DNA of 64,000 nt from Asanoa hainanensis (GTDB taxonomy: Bacteria; Actinomycetota; Actinomycetes; Mycobacteriales; Micromonosporaceae). Below are positions 1 to 9,000 of this stretch, in pieces (within the stretch, counting starts at the first letter, position 1; each line of letters opens with the position of its first letter). The notes under the pieces were generated by a model. It had not been told where the DNA came from. It searched no databases and saw only the letters and a list, made by a program, of their open reading frames with translations. The stretch is taken from the NCBI RefSeq assembly GCF_900188485.1, contig NZ_FZPH01000010.1, positions 82,404 through 146,403 of the forward strand. Reading direction: 5' to 3'. The position numbers were made by a program, and so were the translations under genes.

Positions 1-333
1 GGCCGGACCGGACATCTTGCCGGTACGGGTGTCCAGCAGCGCCCACGAGTACCAGCCGGTGTGGTCGATCTTGACGTCCGTGGCCGCGACCGGCAGGGGC
101 TTGAGCGTGGGCTTGGGGGAGGGCTTGGCCGGTGGGGTGGTCGGCGAGGCGTCGGGGTCACCGGTGGCGCCGGTCAGTCCGGGCGGGGTCTCCCAGCGGG
201 CCGCGGCGCGGGTGGCCATCGGGGAGCCGGGCCAGAGCCGTATCCCCGCCACCGCGAGAGCGGCGAGGACGACGGCTATTGCGACAACGGTCGTGGCGCG
301 CCGGCCTCGGCGCCGCTTAGGAGTGGTCGCCAA
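1..333 (-). CDS. Serine hydrolase, beta-lactamase-fold paralogue, 5' part only
   Basis: The first 111 codons of a gene that runs off the left edge. A TTG start at 333 lies one codon after the in-frame TGA of the upstream gene (337-339), so no earlier start is possible and the two are probably co-transcribed and translationally coupled. The protein begins with a basic stretch and one hydrophobic segment (about residues 15-30), then a Pro/Thr/Ser-rich linker, then HTGWYSWALLDTRTGKMSG. This matches a segment of the neighbour at 337-1305 (DGFYSWALMDLKSGKISG), so the two are paralogues. The catalytic SxxK region lies outside the window. It is probably a membrane-anchored or secreted penicillin-recognising hydrolase; the substrate is unknown. 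Confidence 0.6.
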   Translation of the reverse strand, partial: MATTPKRRRGRRATTVVAIAVVLAALAVAGIRLWPGSPMATRAAARWETPPGLTGATGDPDASPTTPPAKPSPKPTLKPLPVAATDVKIDHTGWYSWALLDTRTGKMSGPA

Positions 334-336
334 CGG

Positions 337-1305
337 TCAGCCCTTGCTGCCGCTGGCAGAAGGGATCTTCAGCGCCGCGCCGACCTTCGGGGTCACCAGC
401 TGGGTAGCGGTGTCCTGACACACCTTCGCACCATATGCCAAACCGTTCGAAATGGGATACCGAGTCTGTACGGCGAGTACCCAGTCCTTGCTGATGGCCA
501 GGCAGCTGATGTGCCAGTCGTTGTCGTAGACGAGCGGCGTCCAGCCGTTCTTGAAGCTGATCGGGCCCTCTTTGCTGACGATCTCCTTGGGCAGGCCGTC
601 GATGACGCCCCAGCGACCACCGCCGCTGCTCTTCCCCTGCTGGCTGACCTTGCCTTCGACCTTGGTCATCTCGCTGAGCACCAGCGGGGTGTATTTCTTG
701 CCCGCCGCCTTGCCGGACTGGATGCACTTGCCGAGCCGCGTCACGTCCTGGGCGGACATCTCGGTGAAGCTCCACCAGCCTTCGTAGCCGTCGACCGTGC
801 CAAGGTGGGTGTTCTTCAGGCCGCACCAGCTGATCATGCGTTTGGTCTGGGTGGTGCCGCCGCCGAGCTTGTTGAGGGTGCCGGCGGCATCGTCGTCGCT
901 GTTCCGGATCGCCCGCTGGATCTGCTCTTTATAAGTAGAGGTAAGCGGTTTGCCCGATTCATCCAGTTGACGCAGATAATCAGCGACGATCCAGGTCTTG
1001 ATCATCGACTCGGTCGAGCTCGTCTGTGACGCGCTGTTCTTCGAGCCGGAGATCTTGCCCGACTTGAGGTCCATCAGGGCCCACGAGTAGAAACCGTCGA
1101 CCTTGACCGAGACCGGCTGGGCGGCGAGCGTCGGCTGGGGTGGTTCGACCACCTTTGGGGGGATCGTCGGAGCCGGGCCGGCAGCCGTCGCGACCGTGCC
1201 GCCGTCACCGCCGTCGCTCATCTTGGCGTAGGCGGCGGGCACCAGCAGCACACCGCCGAGCAGCAGAGCTGCGATGGCGAGCACCATAACCACGCGTGGA
1301 CGCAT
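337..1305 (-). CDS. Secreted class A beta-lactamase-like serine hydrolase
   Basis: A 322-residue protein with an N-terminal signal or anchor segment (residues 5-25), a Pro-rich linker, and a fold typical of the class A beta-lactamase / penicillin-recognising superfamily. Visible motifs are SMIK (an SxxK nucleophile box) inside TESMIKTWIVADYL, RNSDDDAAG where SDN-type motifs sit, and FKNGW near the C terminus where KTG is expected. The motifs differ from those of true beta-lactamases, so resistance activity cannot be assumed; many actinobacterial homologues are simply called serine hydrolase. ATG start at 1305 with GGAG about 9 nt upstream. The paralogue at 1-333 follows directly. Function in cell-wall metabolism is inference. 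Confidence 0.65.
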   Translation of the reverse strand: MRPRVVMVLAIAALLLGGVLLVPAAYAKMSDGGDGGTVATAAGPAPTIPPKVVEPPQPTLAAQPVSVKVDGFYSWALMDLKSGKISGSKNSASQTSSTESMIKTWIVADYLRQLDESGKPLTSTYKEQIQRAIRNSDDDAAGTLNKLGGGTTQTKRMISWCGLKNTHLGTVDGYEGWWSFTEMSAQDVTRLGKCIQSGKAAGKKYTPLVLSEMTKVEGKVSQQGKSSGGGRWGVIDGLPKEIVSKEGPISFKNGWTPLVYDNDWHISCLAISKDWVLAVQTRYPISNGLAYGAKVCQDTATQLVTPKVGAALKIPSASGSKG

Positions 1306-1632
1306 GAAGGGTGATCTCCGGTTGTTTTCTGGCCGGGGGGTGGCTCTCGGTAATTGACCGCAGGGGGTGGCGATCTACCGGGGTGAAGTCTACGACCGCC
1401 CCCACGCCGATAGCACGGGTGGAAATTGCGTTAGCGGCCCGATATAACGCCGTTTGGGGGTCAATCGCCTACAGAGTTAAGGAAATCTTAGACATCCAAG
1501 TGAGCCGAGTCATTGTCCATAGTGGAAGAAAGCATTTGCGCATTGCATAGAGCTGGTCACTCAGGGTGATTTCGCGCCACGGGTTTGTTACAGATGCTGG
1601 CTTGTGTGTCAGGAAGCTGTAACACTGAGGGC
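1306..1632. other. Divergent intergenic region between serine hydrolase and paaA
   Basis: This 327-bp stretch separates two divergently transcribed units and is clearly more AT-rich than its surroundings, notably at 1440-1560. It must hold both promoters. I could not assign convincing -35/-10 pairs. The only clear symmetric element is the inverted repeat at 1586-1624, listed separately. Confidence 0.6.
1586..1624. promoter_or_regulatory. Inverted repeat upstream of paaA, candidate operator
   Basis: TGTTACAG at 1586-1593 and CTGTAACA at 1617-1624 are perfect inverted copies of each other, with starts 31 bp apart (about three helical turns), ending 8 bp before the paaA ATG. The position suits a repressor of the phenylacetate operon. 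The half-site does not resemble the PaaR motif I know from Corynebacterium, so the regulator is unknown. Confidence 0.35.
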
Positions 1633-2685
1633 ATGTACGGGAATGACTTCGCCGGCCCGGATGCCGGGTCCGACGGTGGTCTCCTCGGGCAGGTCGAGGC
1701 CGCCGAGGCGGCGCTGCGCGCCGCCGCGCACCGTGGTCGGGTCGAGGGCGATCCGGCGGCACTTCAGGACTACTTCGACGCCGTCATCGACGCCGACCAG
1801 AAGATCGAGCCGCGCGACTGGATGCCCGATGCCTACCGGCGTGGCCTGGTCCGGCAGATCGCCCAGCACGCCCATTCCGAGATCATCGGAATGCAGCCCG
1901 AGGGGAGCTGGATCACCCGCGCGCCCTCGCTCAAGCGCAAGGCGATCCTGCTGGCCAAGGTCCAGGACGAGGCGGGGCACGGCCTCTATCTCTACGCGGC
2001 CGCCGAGACCCTCGGCATCACCCGCGCGGAACTGGTCGACATGCTGCTCGACGGCCGGCAGAAATACAGCTCGATCTTCAACTACCCGACGCTGACCTGG
2101 GCCGACATCGGCGCGATCGGCTGGCTCGTCGACGGCGCCGCCATCGTCAACCAGGTGCCGCTGTGCCGCTGCTCCTACGGCCCGTACGCCCGGGCGATGA
2201 TCAGGATCTGCAAGGAGGAGTCCTTCCACCAGCGGCAGGGCTACGAGATCCTGCACACCCTGTCGCACGGCACGCCGGAGCAGCACGCGATGGCCCAGGA
2301 CGCCGTCGACCGCTGGTGGTACCCGTCGCTGGCGATGTTCGGCCCGCCGGACACCGACTCCACCCACTCCGCCCAGTCGATGGCGTGGAAGATCAAGCGC
2401 TTCTCCAACGACGACCTGCGGCAGCGCTTCGTCGACATGTGCGTCCAGCAGGCCGGCGTGCTGGGCCTGCGGATCCCGGACCCGGACCTCCGGTGGAACA
2501 GCGAGCGGCAGGCACACGACTTCACCGCGCCCGACTTCGACGAGCTGATGCGGGTGATCAAGGGCGACGGCCCCTGCAACGCCGAGCGGATGGCGCACCG
2601 CCGCCGGGCCCATTCAGACGGTGCCTGGGTACGCGAGGCAGCCGCGGCGTACGCCGCCAAGCAAGAGGAAGTGGTGGCCGTATGA
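1633..2685 (+). CDS. paaA: Phenylacetyl-CoA 1,2-epoxidase, catalytic subunit PaaA
   Basis: Di-iron oxygenase subunit that, with PaaB, PaaC and the reductase PaaE, converts phenylacetyl-CoA to the 1,2-epoxide, the first ring-activating step of aerobic phenylacetate breakdown. Visible di-iron ligand motifs are [13 protein letters not shown] (ExxH) and [12 protein letters not shown] (second ExxH); length (350 residues) and sequence fit PaaA throughout. I place the start at ATG 1633, preceded by GAGGG at very short spacing; the frame is open to 1585, so a slightly longer form is possible. First gene of paaABCDE, in which every junction overlaps or nearly touches. The ring-opening and CoA-ligase genes (paaZ, paaG, paaK) are not in the window. 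Confidence 0.95.
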   Translation: MYGNDFAGPDAGSDGGLLGQVEAAEAALRAAAHRGRVEGDPAALQDYFDAVIDADQKIEPRDWMPDAYRRGLVRQIAQHAHSEIIGMQPEGSWITRAPSLKRKAILLAKVQDEAGHGLYLYAAAETLGITRAELVDMLLDGRQKYSSIFNYPTLTWADIGAIGWLVDGAAIVNQVPLCRCSYGPYARAMIRICKEESFHQRQGYEILHTLSHGTPEQHAMAQDAVDRWWYPSLAMFGPPDTDSTHSAQSMAWKIKRFSNDDLRQRFVDMCVQQAGVLGLRIPDPDLRWNSERQAHDFTAPDFDELMRVIKGDGPCNAERMAHRRRAHSDGAWVREAAAAYAAKQEEVVAV

Positions 2686-2963
2686 CGGGCGAGCCCTTGT
2701 TCGAGGTTTTCGTGCGGCCCCGGCGCGGGTTGTCGCACACCCACGTCGGCAGCCTGCACGCGCCCGACGCGGAGATGGCGCTGCGCAACGCCCGCGACGT
2801 CTATACCCGGCGGGAGGAGGGCGTCTCCATCTGGGTCGTGCCCGCCACCGCCATCACGGCGTCGAGCCCCGACGAGAAGGACTCCTTCTTCGACCCGGCC
2901 GCCGACAAGGTCTACCGGCACCCCACCTTCTACGACGTACCCGACGGAGCGAAGCACCTGTGA
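2682..2963 (+). CDS. paaB: Phenylacetyl-CoA epoxidase subunit PaaB
   Basis: A small 93-residue structural subunit of the epoxidase. The start overlaps the paaA stop as ATGA (2682-2685), so translation is coupled. The sequence shows the PaaB hallmarks [19 protein letters not shown] near the N terminus and the [16 protein letters not shown] helix. PaaB has no cofactor; it is thought to bridge PaaAC heterodimers into the larger active assembly. Normal length. Confidence 0.93.
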   Translation: MTGEPLFEVFVRPRRGLSHTHVGSLHAPDAEMALRNARDVYTRREEGVSIWVVPATAITASSPDEKDSFFDPAADKVYRHPTFYDVPDGAKHL

Positions 2964-3667
2964 CCACGGTCGACTACGTCCTCCGGCTCGGCGACGACGC
3001 ACTCGTCACCGCGCAGCGACTCGGCGCCTGGTACGCCGCCGGGCCGGAGATGGAGGAAGACGTCGCGCTGGCGAACATCGCGCTCGACCAGCTCGGTGCC
3101 GCCCGGCTGCTGCTGACCTACGCCGGCGAGCTGGAGGGCGCGGGCCGCGACGAGGACGCGCTCGCCTACCAGCGTGGGCCGGCGGACTTCCGCAACTGCC
3201 GCTTGGTCGAGCAGCCGGAGCCCGACTTCGGCGTGGTGATCGCCAAGCTGCTGCTGCTCTCGGCGTTCCAACTGCCGTGCTACGAGGCCCTGGCCGGCGC
3301 CGGCGACGAGCGGCTCTCCGCCATCGCTGGCAAAGCGCGCAAGGAGTCGGCCTACCACCTCGACCACGCCACACTGTGGACACTGCGGCTCGGTGACGGC
3401 ACCGACGAGTCACACCAGCGCATGCAGGCGTCCTTCGACACCCTGTGGCCCTTCGTCGACGGTCTGTTCGCCGGCGACGACGGCGGGCCCGTCGACCCGG
3501 CCGAGCTGCGCAAGGCGTGGACGTCCACTGTGGAAGACGTGCTCGGCCGGGCCACGCTGACCGTGCCGGCGCCGGTCGCCGAGCCGACCGGTGAGCGCAC
3601 CCACCTGGTCGAGCTGCTGGCCGAGATGCAGCAACTGCACCGGGCCCATCCGGGAGCGCGGTGGTGA
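2960..3667 (+). CDS. paaC: Phenylacetyl-CoA epoxidase subunit PaaC
   Basis: A 235-residue ferritin-like partner of PaaA that lacks its own di-iron site and supports substrate binding and assembly. The start is GTG 2960, overlapping the paaB stop as GTGA. The sequence shows the family pattern DYVLRLGDDALVTAQRLG at the N terminus, EEDVALANIALDQLGAARLLL, and the helix RKESAYHLDHATLWTLRLGDG. Codon use and length are ordinary. Confidence 0.93.
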   Translation: MTTVDYVLRLGDDALVTAQRLGAWYAAGPEMEEDVALANIALDQLGAARLLLTYAGELEGAGRDEDALAYQRGPADFRNCRLVEQPEPDFGVVIAKLLLLSAFQLPCYEALAGAGDERLSAIAGKARKESAYHLDHATLWTLRLGDGTDESHQRMQASFDTLWPFVDGLFAGDDGGPVDPAELRKAWTSTVEDVLGRATLTVPAPVAEPTGERTHLVELLAEMQQLHRAHPGARW

Positions 3668-4128
3668 CCGCCGCGCGCGAGGCGGTGGCCGGGGTCGTCG
3701 ACCCGGAGCTGCGCGTGGTCACCATCGACGAGCTCGGCATCCTGCGTGCGGTCGATACCGACGACCGCGGCCATGTCACGGTCACGATCACGCCGACGTA
3801 CACCGGCTGCCCGGCGATGGACGTGATCCGCGCCGACATCGGTGCCGCCCTGCGCGCCGCCGGGCACGCCGACCACGAGGTCCGCACCGTCTTCGCGCCC
3901 GCCTGGAGCACCGACTGGATCTCGCCCGGTGGGCGGGAAAAGCTGGCCGCCGCCGGTGTCGCCCCGCCCGGCCCCACGCGGCCGGTCGCGCTGTCGCTGG
4001 CCGTCCGCTGCACCAACTGCGGTTCGCCCGACACCGAGCAGCTCAGCCGCTTCGGCTCGACCGCGTGCAAGGCGCTGTGGCGCTGCCGCGCCTGCGGCGA
4101 GCCGTTCGACGCGATGAAGGCCTACTGA
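3664..4128 (+). CDS. paaD: PaaD, DUF59 iron-sulfur assembly factor of the PAA operon
   Basis: A 154-residue MIP18/DUF59-family protein, thought to help mature the iron centres of the epoxidase complex. The N-terminal half carries DPELRVVTIDELGIL and TPTYTGCPAMDVI, with the conserved Cys of the DUF59 fold. The C terminus is a four-Cys zinc ribbon (CTNCGSPDTEQ and CKALWRCRACGEPF). I take GTG 3664, which overlaps the paaC stop as GTGA; GTG 3661 is also possible. Confidence 0.9.
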   Translation: MTAAREAVAGVVDPELRVVTIDELGILRAVDTDDRGHVTVTITPTYTGCPAMDVIRADIGAALRAAGHADHEVRTVFAPAWSTDWISPGGREKLAAAGVAPPGPTRPVALSLAVRCTNCGSPDTEQLSRFGSTACKALWRCRACGEPFDAMKAY

Positions 4129-4130
4129 CG

Positions 4131-5222
4131 ATGAGCGTGACGATCAGCCGGCCCACGCGCCGGCGTCCGGTCTTCCACCCGCTGCCCGTGGCGGCGATCG
4201 ACCGGTTGACCGACGACGCCGTCGCGATCACCTTCGCGGTGCCCGCCGAGCTGCGCGAGCAGTTCGCCTTCCGGGCCGGGCAGCACCTCACCGTGCGCAA
4301 GGTCGACGACGACGCGCGGCGCTCGTACTCGATCTGCTCGACGCCCGCCGAGCTGGCCGAAACGGGGCTGCTCCGGATCGGCGTCAAGGAGATCCCGGGC
4401 GGCGTCTTCTCCAGCTACGCGGCCGGTGCGCTGCGGCGGGGCGACGCGATCGACGTGATGCCGCCGCTGGGCAAGTTCACCTCGGCGTTCGAGGCCGGCC
4501 GGCAGCGGCACTACGGCGCGATCGCCGCGGGCTCGGGCATCACACCCGTGCTCTCGCTGGTCGCCACCGCGCTCGCGGTCGAGGAGCGCAGCCAGTTCAC
4601 GCTGCTCTACGGCAACCGGTTCGCCCGCAGCGTGATGTTCGCCGACGAGCTGGCCGACCTCAAGGACCGCTACGCCGCCCGCCTGCACCTCGTACACGTG
4701 CTCTCCCAGGAACCCGGCGAGTCCGAGCTGCTGTCCGGCCGGATCGACGCCGACCGCCTCGCCCGCATCCTCGACCGGCTCGTCCCCGCGGACAGCGTCG
4801 ACGAGTGGTTCCTGTGCGGGCCGTACGGTCTGGTCACCGACGCGCGCAACGTGCTGGCGGGCCATCGCGCAGTGCACACCGAGCTCTTCCACGTAGACGA
4901 GGCGCCAGAGCCGCCCCGGCGGCCCAGTACGGTCGACGACGCCGCGCCCGTCGAGGTGTCCGTGCTGCTCGACGGCCGGGTCTCCACCCTGCGGATGCGC
5001 CGCGACGAGCGGGTCTTAGACGCCGCGCTGCGGGTGCGGTCCGAGCTGCCGTTCGCCTGCAAGGGCGGCGTGTGCTCGACCTGCCGCGCGCGGATCGTCG
5101 AGGGCGAGGTCACGATGGCGCGCAACTACGCGCTGGAGCCCGACGAGGTCGAGCGCGGTTACGTGCTCACGTGCCAGTCGAGCCCGGTCACCGACAAGCT
5201 GGTCGTCGACTACGACGCCTGA
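4131..5222 (+). CDS. paaE: Phenylacetyl-CoA epoxidase reductase PaaE
   Basis: A 363-residue NADPH-dependent flavin/iron-sulfur reductase that feeds electrons to PaaA. Domains in order: FAD-binding beta barrel with RRSYSIC (about residue 65), NAD(P)-binding domain with GSGITPVLS and FLCGPYGL, and a C-terminal plant-type ferredoxin with CKGGVCSTCRA plus the distal Cys in YVLTCQSS. ATG 4131 lies 2 nt after the paaD stop. The 3' end overlaps the convergent SWIM gene by 13 nt (5210-5222). Confidence 0.93.
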   Translation: MSVTISRPTRRRPVFHPLPVAAIDRLTDDAVAITFAVPAELREQFAFRAGQHLTVRKVDDDARRSYSICSTPAELAETGLLRIGVKEIPGGVFSSYAAGALRRGDAIDVMPPLGKFTSAFEAGRQRHYGAIAAGSGITPVLSLVATALAVEERSQFTLLYGNRFARSVMFADELADLKDRYAARLHLVHVLSQEPGESELLSGRIDADRLARILDRLVPADSVDEWFLCGPYGLVTDARNVLAGHRAVHTELFHVDEAPEPPRRPSTVDDAAPVEVSVLLDGRVSTLRMRRDERVLDAALRVRSELPFACKGGVCSTCRARIVEGEVTMARNYALEPDEVERGYVLTCQSSPVTDKLVVDYDA

Positions 5223-6031
5223 TCCTCGCCGAGGTCCCGATAGACGGGCCGCAGCAGGTCGACGAGGGGAATGTGCCGCACCCGCACGGCCGGCGGATCC
5301 AGCACCCGCAGGAGCAGTTCGGGCGGCGCGCTCGCCCCACCCGGCAACTCCTTGAGCTTCGCCAGCGAGACCGCCGGACTGTAGAAGTCGTGCAGCCCCA
5401 GCGGCCGGTCGGGCACGTCCAGCGGGTCGGCCGGAGGTGTCTCGACCGCCGGCCCGCGCAGCGCGCCCAGCAGCTCGTCGCGCGCCCGGCCCCGCCAGGC
5501 CAGCACCAGGAACGGGTCGTCGTCGAACGCCTCCGCGAGCAGGTAGAGCACCGCGGACAGGTGCTTGCAGGGAAAACCCCAGTCCGGGCAGCTGCACTTC
5601 ATGTCGAGCTCCGCCGGGAACAGCGGCAGTCGCAGGTCGTCGAAGACGGCGACGATCTGGGTCGGCATCTCGCCGGCGAGCAGCTTGGCCCGGAACACCG
5701 CCTGGTGCGCCAGCGCCTCCTCGACGCGGGTCCAGGCCTCCGCGTCGAACACCGGGATCGTGACTTCCACCTGGTACGGCTCGGCGCGTGAGCCCTGCAC
5801 CCGGGCGCTCAGCCGGCCCGGCTCGAGGTCGAGGTTGAGCACCTGGCCCTGGCGGGCGTACCTGCGGCCCCGGTCGAGCCGGCCCTTGTCACAGATGCCC
5901 TCGAGGATGTCGATGAACCTCCGGGACCACCACTCCTCGCCGATCGAGCCGCGCCGCGAGCGGGCCTTGATGCCGCCCTCGACCTTGATCGTCTTGCCGC
6001 CCTCGAACCAGCCGTCGGGACCGACCGGCAT
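5210..6031 (-). CDS. SWIM zinc-finger protein, partner of the SNF2 helicase
   Basis: A 273-residue protein with a SWIM zinc finger at CSCPDWGFPCKHLSAVLYLL (CxC...CxH), a fold that binds DNA or protein and is often encoded next to SNF2-family ATPases in actinobacteria. The N terminus (GWFEGGKTIKVEGGIKARS) and the WWSRRFIDILE segment are typical of this actinobacterial group. The ATG at 6031 overlaps the helicase stop as ATGA, so the two are translationally coupled and probably act together in chromatin or DNA transactions. The precise role is unknown. Confidence 0.85.
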   Translation of the reverse strand: MPVGPDGWFEGGKTIKVEGGIKARSRRGSIGEEWWSRRFIDILEGICDKGRLDRGRRYARQGQVLNLDLEPGRLSARVQGSRAEPYQVEVTIPVFDAEAWTRVEEALAHQAVFRAKLLAGEMPTQIVAVFDDLRLPLFPAELDMKCSCPDWGFPCKHLSAVLYLLAEAFDDDPFLVLAWRGRARDELLGALRGPAVETPPADPLDVPDRPLGLHDFYSPAVSLAKLKELPGGASAPPELLLRVLDPPAVRVRHIPLVDLLRPVYRDLGEDQAS

Positions 6032-9000
6032 CAGCCCACCGCCTTCGGGTCGAGCGCGAACAGGTCGCGCAGCTCCTCGGTGGACAGCTCGGTCAGCCAC
6101 TCTTCGCCGGTGCCGACGACCCGCTGCGCCAACGCCTTCTTGCGCTCGATCATCTCGTCGACTCGCTCCTCGATCGTGCCGGTGCAGACGAACTTGCGGA
6201 CCTGCACGTTGCGTGCCTGCCCGATCCGGTACGCGCGGTCGGTGGCCTGGTCCTCGACCGCAGGATTCCACCACCGGTCGACGTGGATCACGTGGTTGGC
6301 GGCGGTCAGGTTGAGCCCGGTGCCCGCCGCCTTCAGCGACAACAGGAAGATCATCGGCTCCGGGTCGTTCTGGAACCGGGTGACCAGCTCGTCCCGCCGC
6401 TGCTTCGACAGTCCACCGTGGAGCCAGAGCACCGGCCGGTCGAGGTGCGCGGCCAGATACGGCTGGAGCAGCGAGCCGAACTCGGCGTACTGCGTGAAGA
6501 CCAGGCCCTTGTCGCCCTCTTCGACGATCTCCTCGGCGAGCTCCTGCAGTCGGGCGAGCTTGCCGGACCGGCCGGCCAGCTTGGACCCGTCCCGCAGCAG
6601 GTGCGCCGGGTGGTTGCAGACCTGCTTGAGCCGGGTCATCGCGGCCAGTACGTTGCCGCGCCGCTCGATGCCCATGCTCGACCCGATCTTGTTGAGCATG
6701 TCGTCGACGACGGCCTGGTAGAGCGCCGCCTGCTCGGGGGTCAGCGGACACCAGACCTTCATCTCCAGCTTCTCCGGCAGGTCGGAGATGATGGTCTTGT
6801 CGGTCTTGAGCCGGCGCAACACGAACGGCCCGGTGGCCCGCTTCAACGCGGCGGCGGCGTCCTCGTCCTGCCGCACCTCGATCGGCTCCTGGTAGCGCCG
6901 CCGGAAGGTCTTGGCCGGCCCGAGCAGGCCCGGGTTGGCGAAGTCCATGATGGACCAGAGTTCGGCCAGATGGTTCTCGACCGGCGTGCCGGTCAGGGCG
7001 AGCCGAGTCCGGGCCGGAATGGCCCGCACGGCCTGCGACTGCCGCGTGCCCGAGTTCTTGATGGCCTGCGCCTCGTCACACACGACGCGCCCCCATTCGA
7101 CGGCCCGCAGCGCCTCCAGATCACGCAAGGCCGTCCCGTACGTGGTGATGACGAGATCGGCCTTCCCCAGCCGTGCGGCGTCCCGCGTCGCGCCGTGGTG
7201 CACGTAGACGTCGAGCGAGGGCGCGAACTTCTCGGCCTCCTTGCGCCAGTTGCTCACCAACGACATGGGACAAACCAACAACGTGCTCCCGACGGCGCCG
7301 CGCTCCCGTTCGGCGAGCAACAACGACAACGTCTGAGCGGTGTTGTGGCACAACATCCCGCCCGCGACGAAGTTGTGCTCGCCGGCCACCTCGAAGTCGT
7401 ACACCTCGCCGGTGTAGTCGACGTCCTGGATGCTGGTCACCCGCGAGTAGTAAACCTGCTGGTTGGTGCGTCCCTCGAGTCGTTCGCGGAGGTCTGCCAA
7501 GGCTGGCCGATCCAGGGCCGCATAGGCAGCTCTGGTCCGAGTGGTCCACTTGCTGGTGGGCAGCGCCTGGTAGGCGCGCTCGGCTTCGCCCGACAGGATC
7601 CGGTCGATCGCTTCAACGGCCGCGGTGGCGGTCGGCCGCGATAATTCCTGCGAGCCGGCGAAGTAGACGGTGCCGACACCAAAATGACGTTGCGGGAGCT
7701 TGGTCAACGCGTGGGCGGCCCGCAGCAGGTCACTGCCTGGAATCCCCTCGACGTTGGTGTTGACCTTGGTTGCGCAGATTCCGTCCAATTTTCCTTGCTT
7801 GATCGGATCGCTGAAACCCACCAGCGCGTTGAATCGGCGGAGGCTGCCTCCACCGATCACACCAACGCGGTACGGGCGAGCAATACCCGATCCGTTGACG
7901 GCGGTCTTGTTCTTGGTGGTGACCCGCATCCAGACCCCGAAACGCCGCAGCAGGGTCACGAGCTGGTCCATCAACCACCTCGACGCCGACGAGATCTCCA
8001 CCATCCGCATCCGCTGGTTAACAGACCCCTCGGCGCTGAAGAACTCGCGCAGGAACAACCGGACGCTGGCCTCGTCGGCCGCCATCACCAGGTCGGGTAT
8101 CCGCTTGTGCGCCGAGCGCCGGCCCCACTCGTACCCGTGCTGCCGCAGGAACGCCGCATAGCCGGCGCTGCACATGCGCAGCACATGGCAGTTCCGGTCG
8201 GGGAAGACCCGGGGCGAGTTCATGGTGAGCTGGAACCTGTCGCCGACCGCGTGAATGTGCCGGACGAGCGCGTGCAGGATCGCCGGATCTTTCTGGGTGA
8301 TCCGCAGTGTTCCGTTGCGGGACTCGTCGCCCTCGCTGATCTGCCAGGCAAGCAGCCGCACAAGATCGTGTGCGACCGGTGCGCCGGACCATTCGAGCCG
8401 CCCCGGCACACAGAGAGTGTCGCCAACCGAGAAGTCGCGGGTCCACTCCTCGACACCGCGCAAGCGGTGCCGTCGGGTCACCGTGAGTTGGCTGCCGTCA
8501 TCGAGTTCCACCAAGCGGACTTTCTCCGCGATTCGCTGGCGGTAAAGCCGGGTGACAGGACTGACGACCATCCGTCCCTGGGCATCCAACGCGTTTGTCA
8601 CCAGCGGTTCGGTCGGCGTCCGCCACTGGCCTTCGCCGTCGTCGAACGTGCTGGTCCCGTCCCCGTATCGCTGCCAGGCGTCTTCGGCACTCACCAGGGT
8701 GCCGTTCAGGAAGACCGGGGACTCCGGACCGATACATTTCCCCAAACCCATGTCGTCCGCGAGGATGCCGCCGATTCCCAGTCTGGACAGGAAGTCCAAC
8801 CAGGACAGACCGCGTTCCTGGTACGGGCGCAGCGTGCCCTGGAAGGTGGGTGGGGTCGCGGTTGGTTGCAGGCGGTGGTCCGCGTCCCCGGAGAGCAGGT
8901 CGCCGAGCCAGCCGTCCGCGTCGACCGCGACCAGGGGGAGGTCCTCCTCGCCGCCCGCGGCGACCTGGCCCAGCACCTCGGCGATGGTCAGCTCGCCGGT

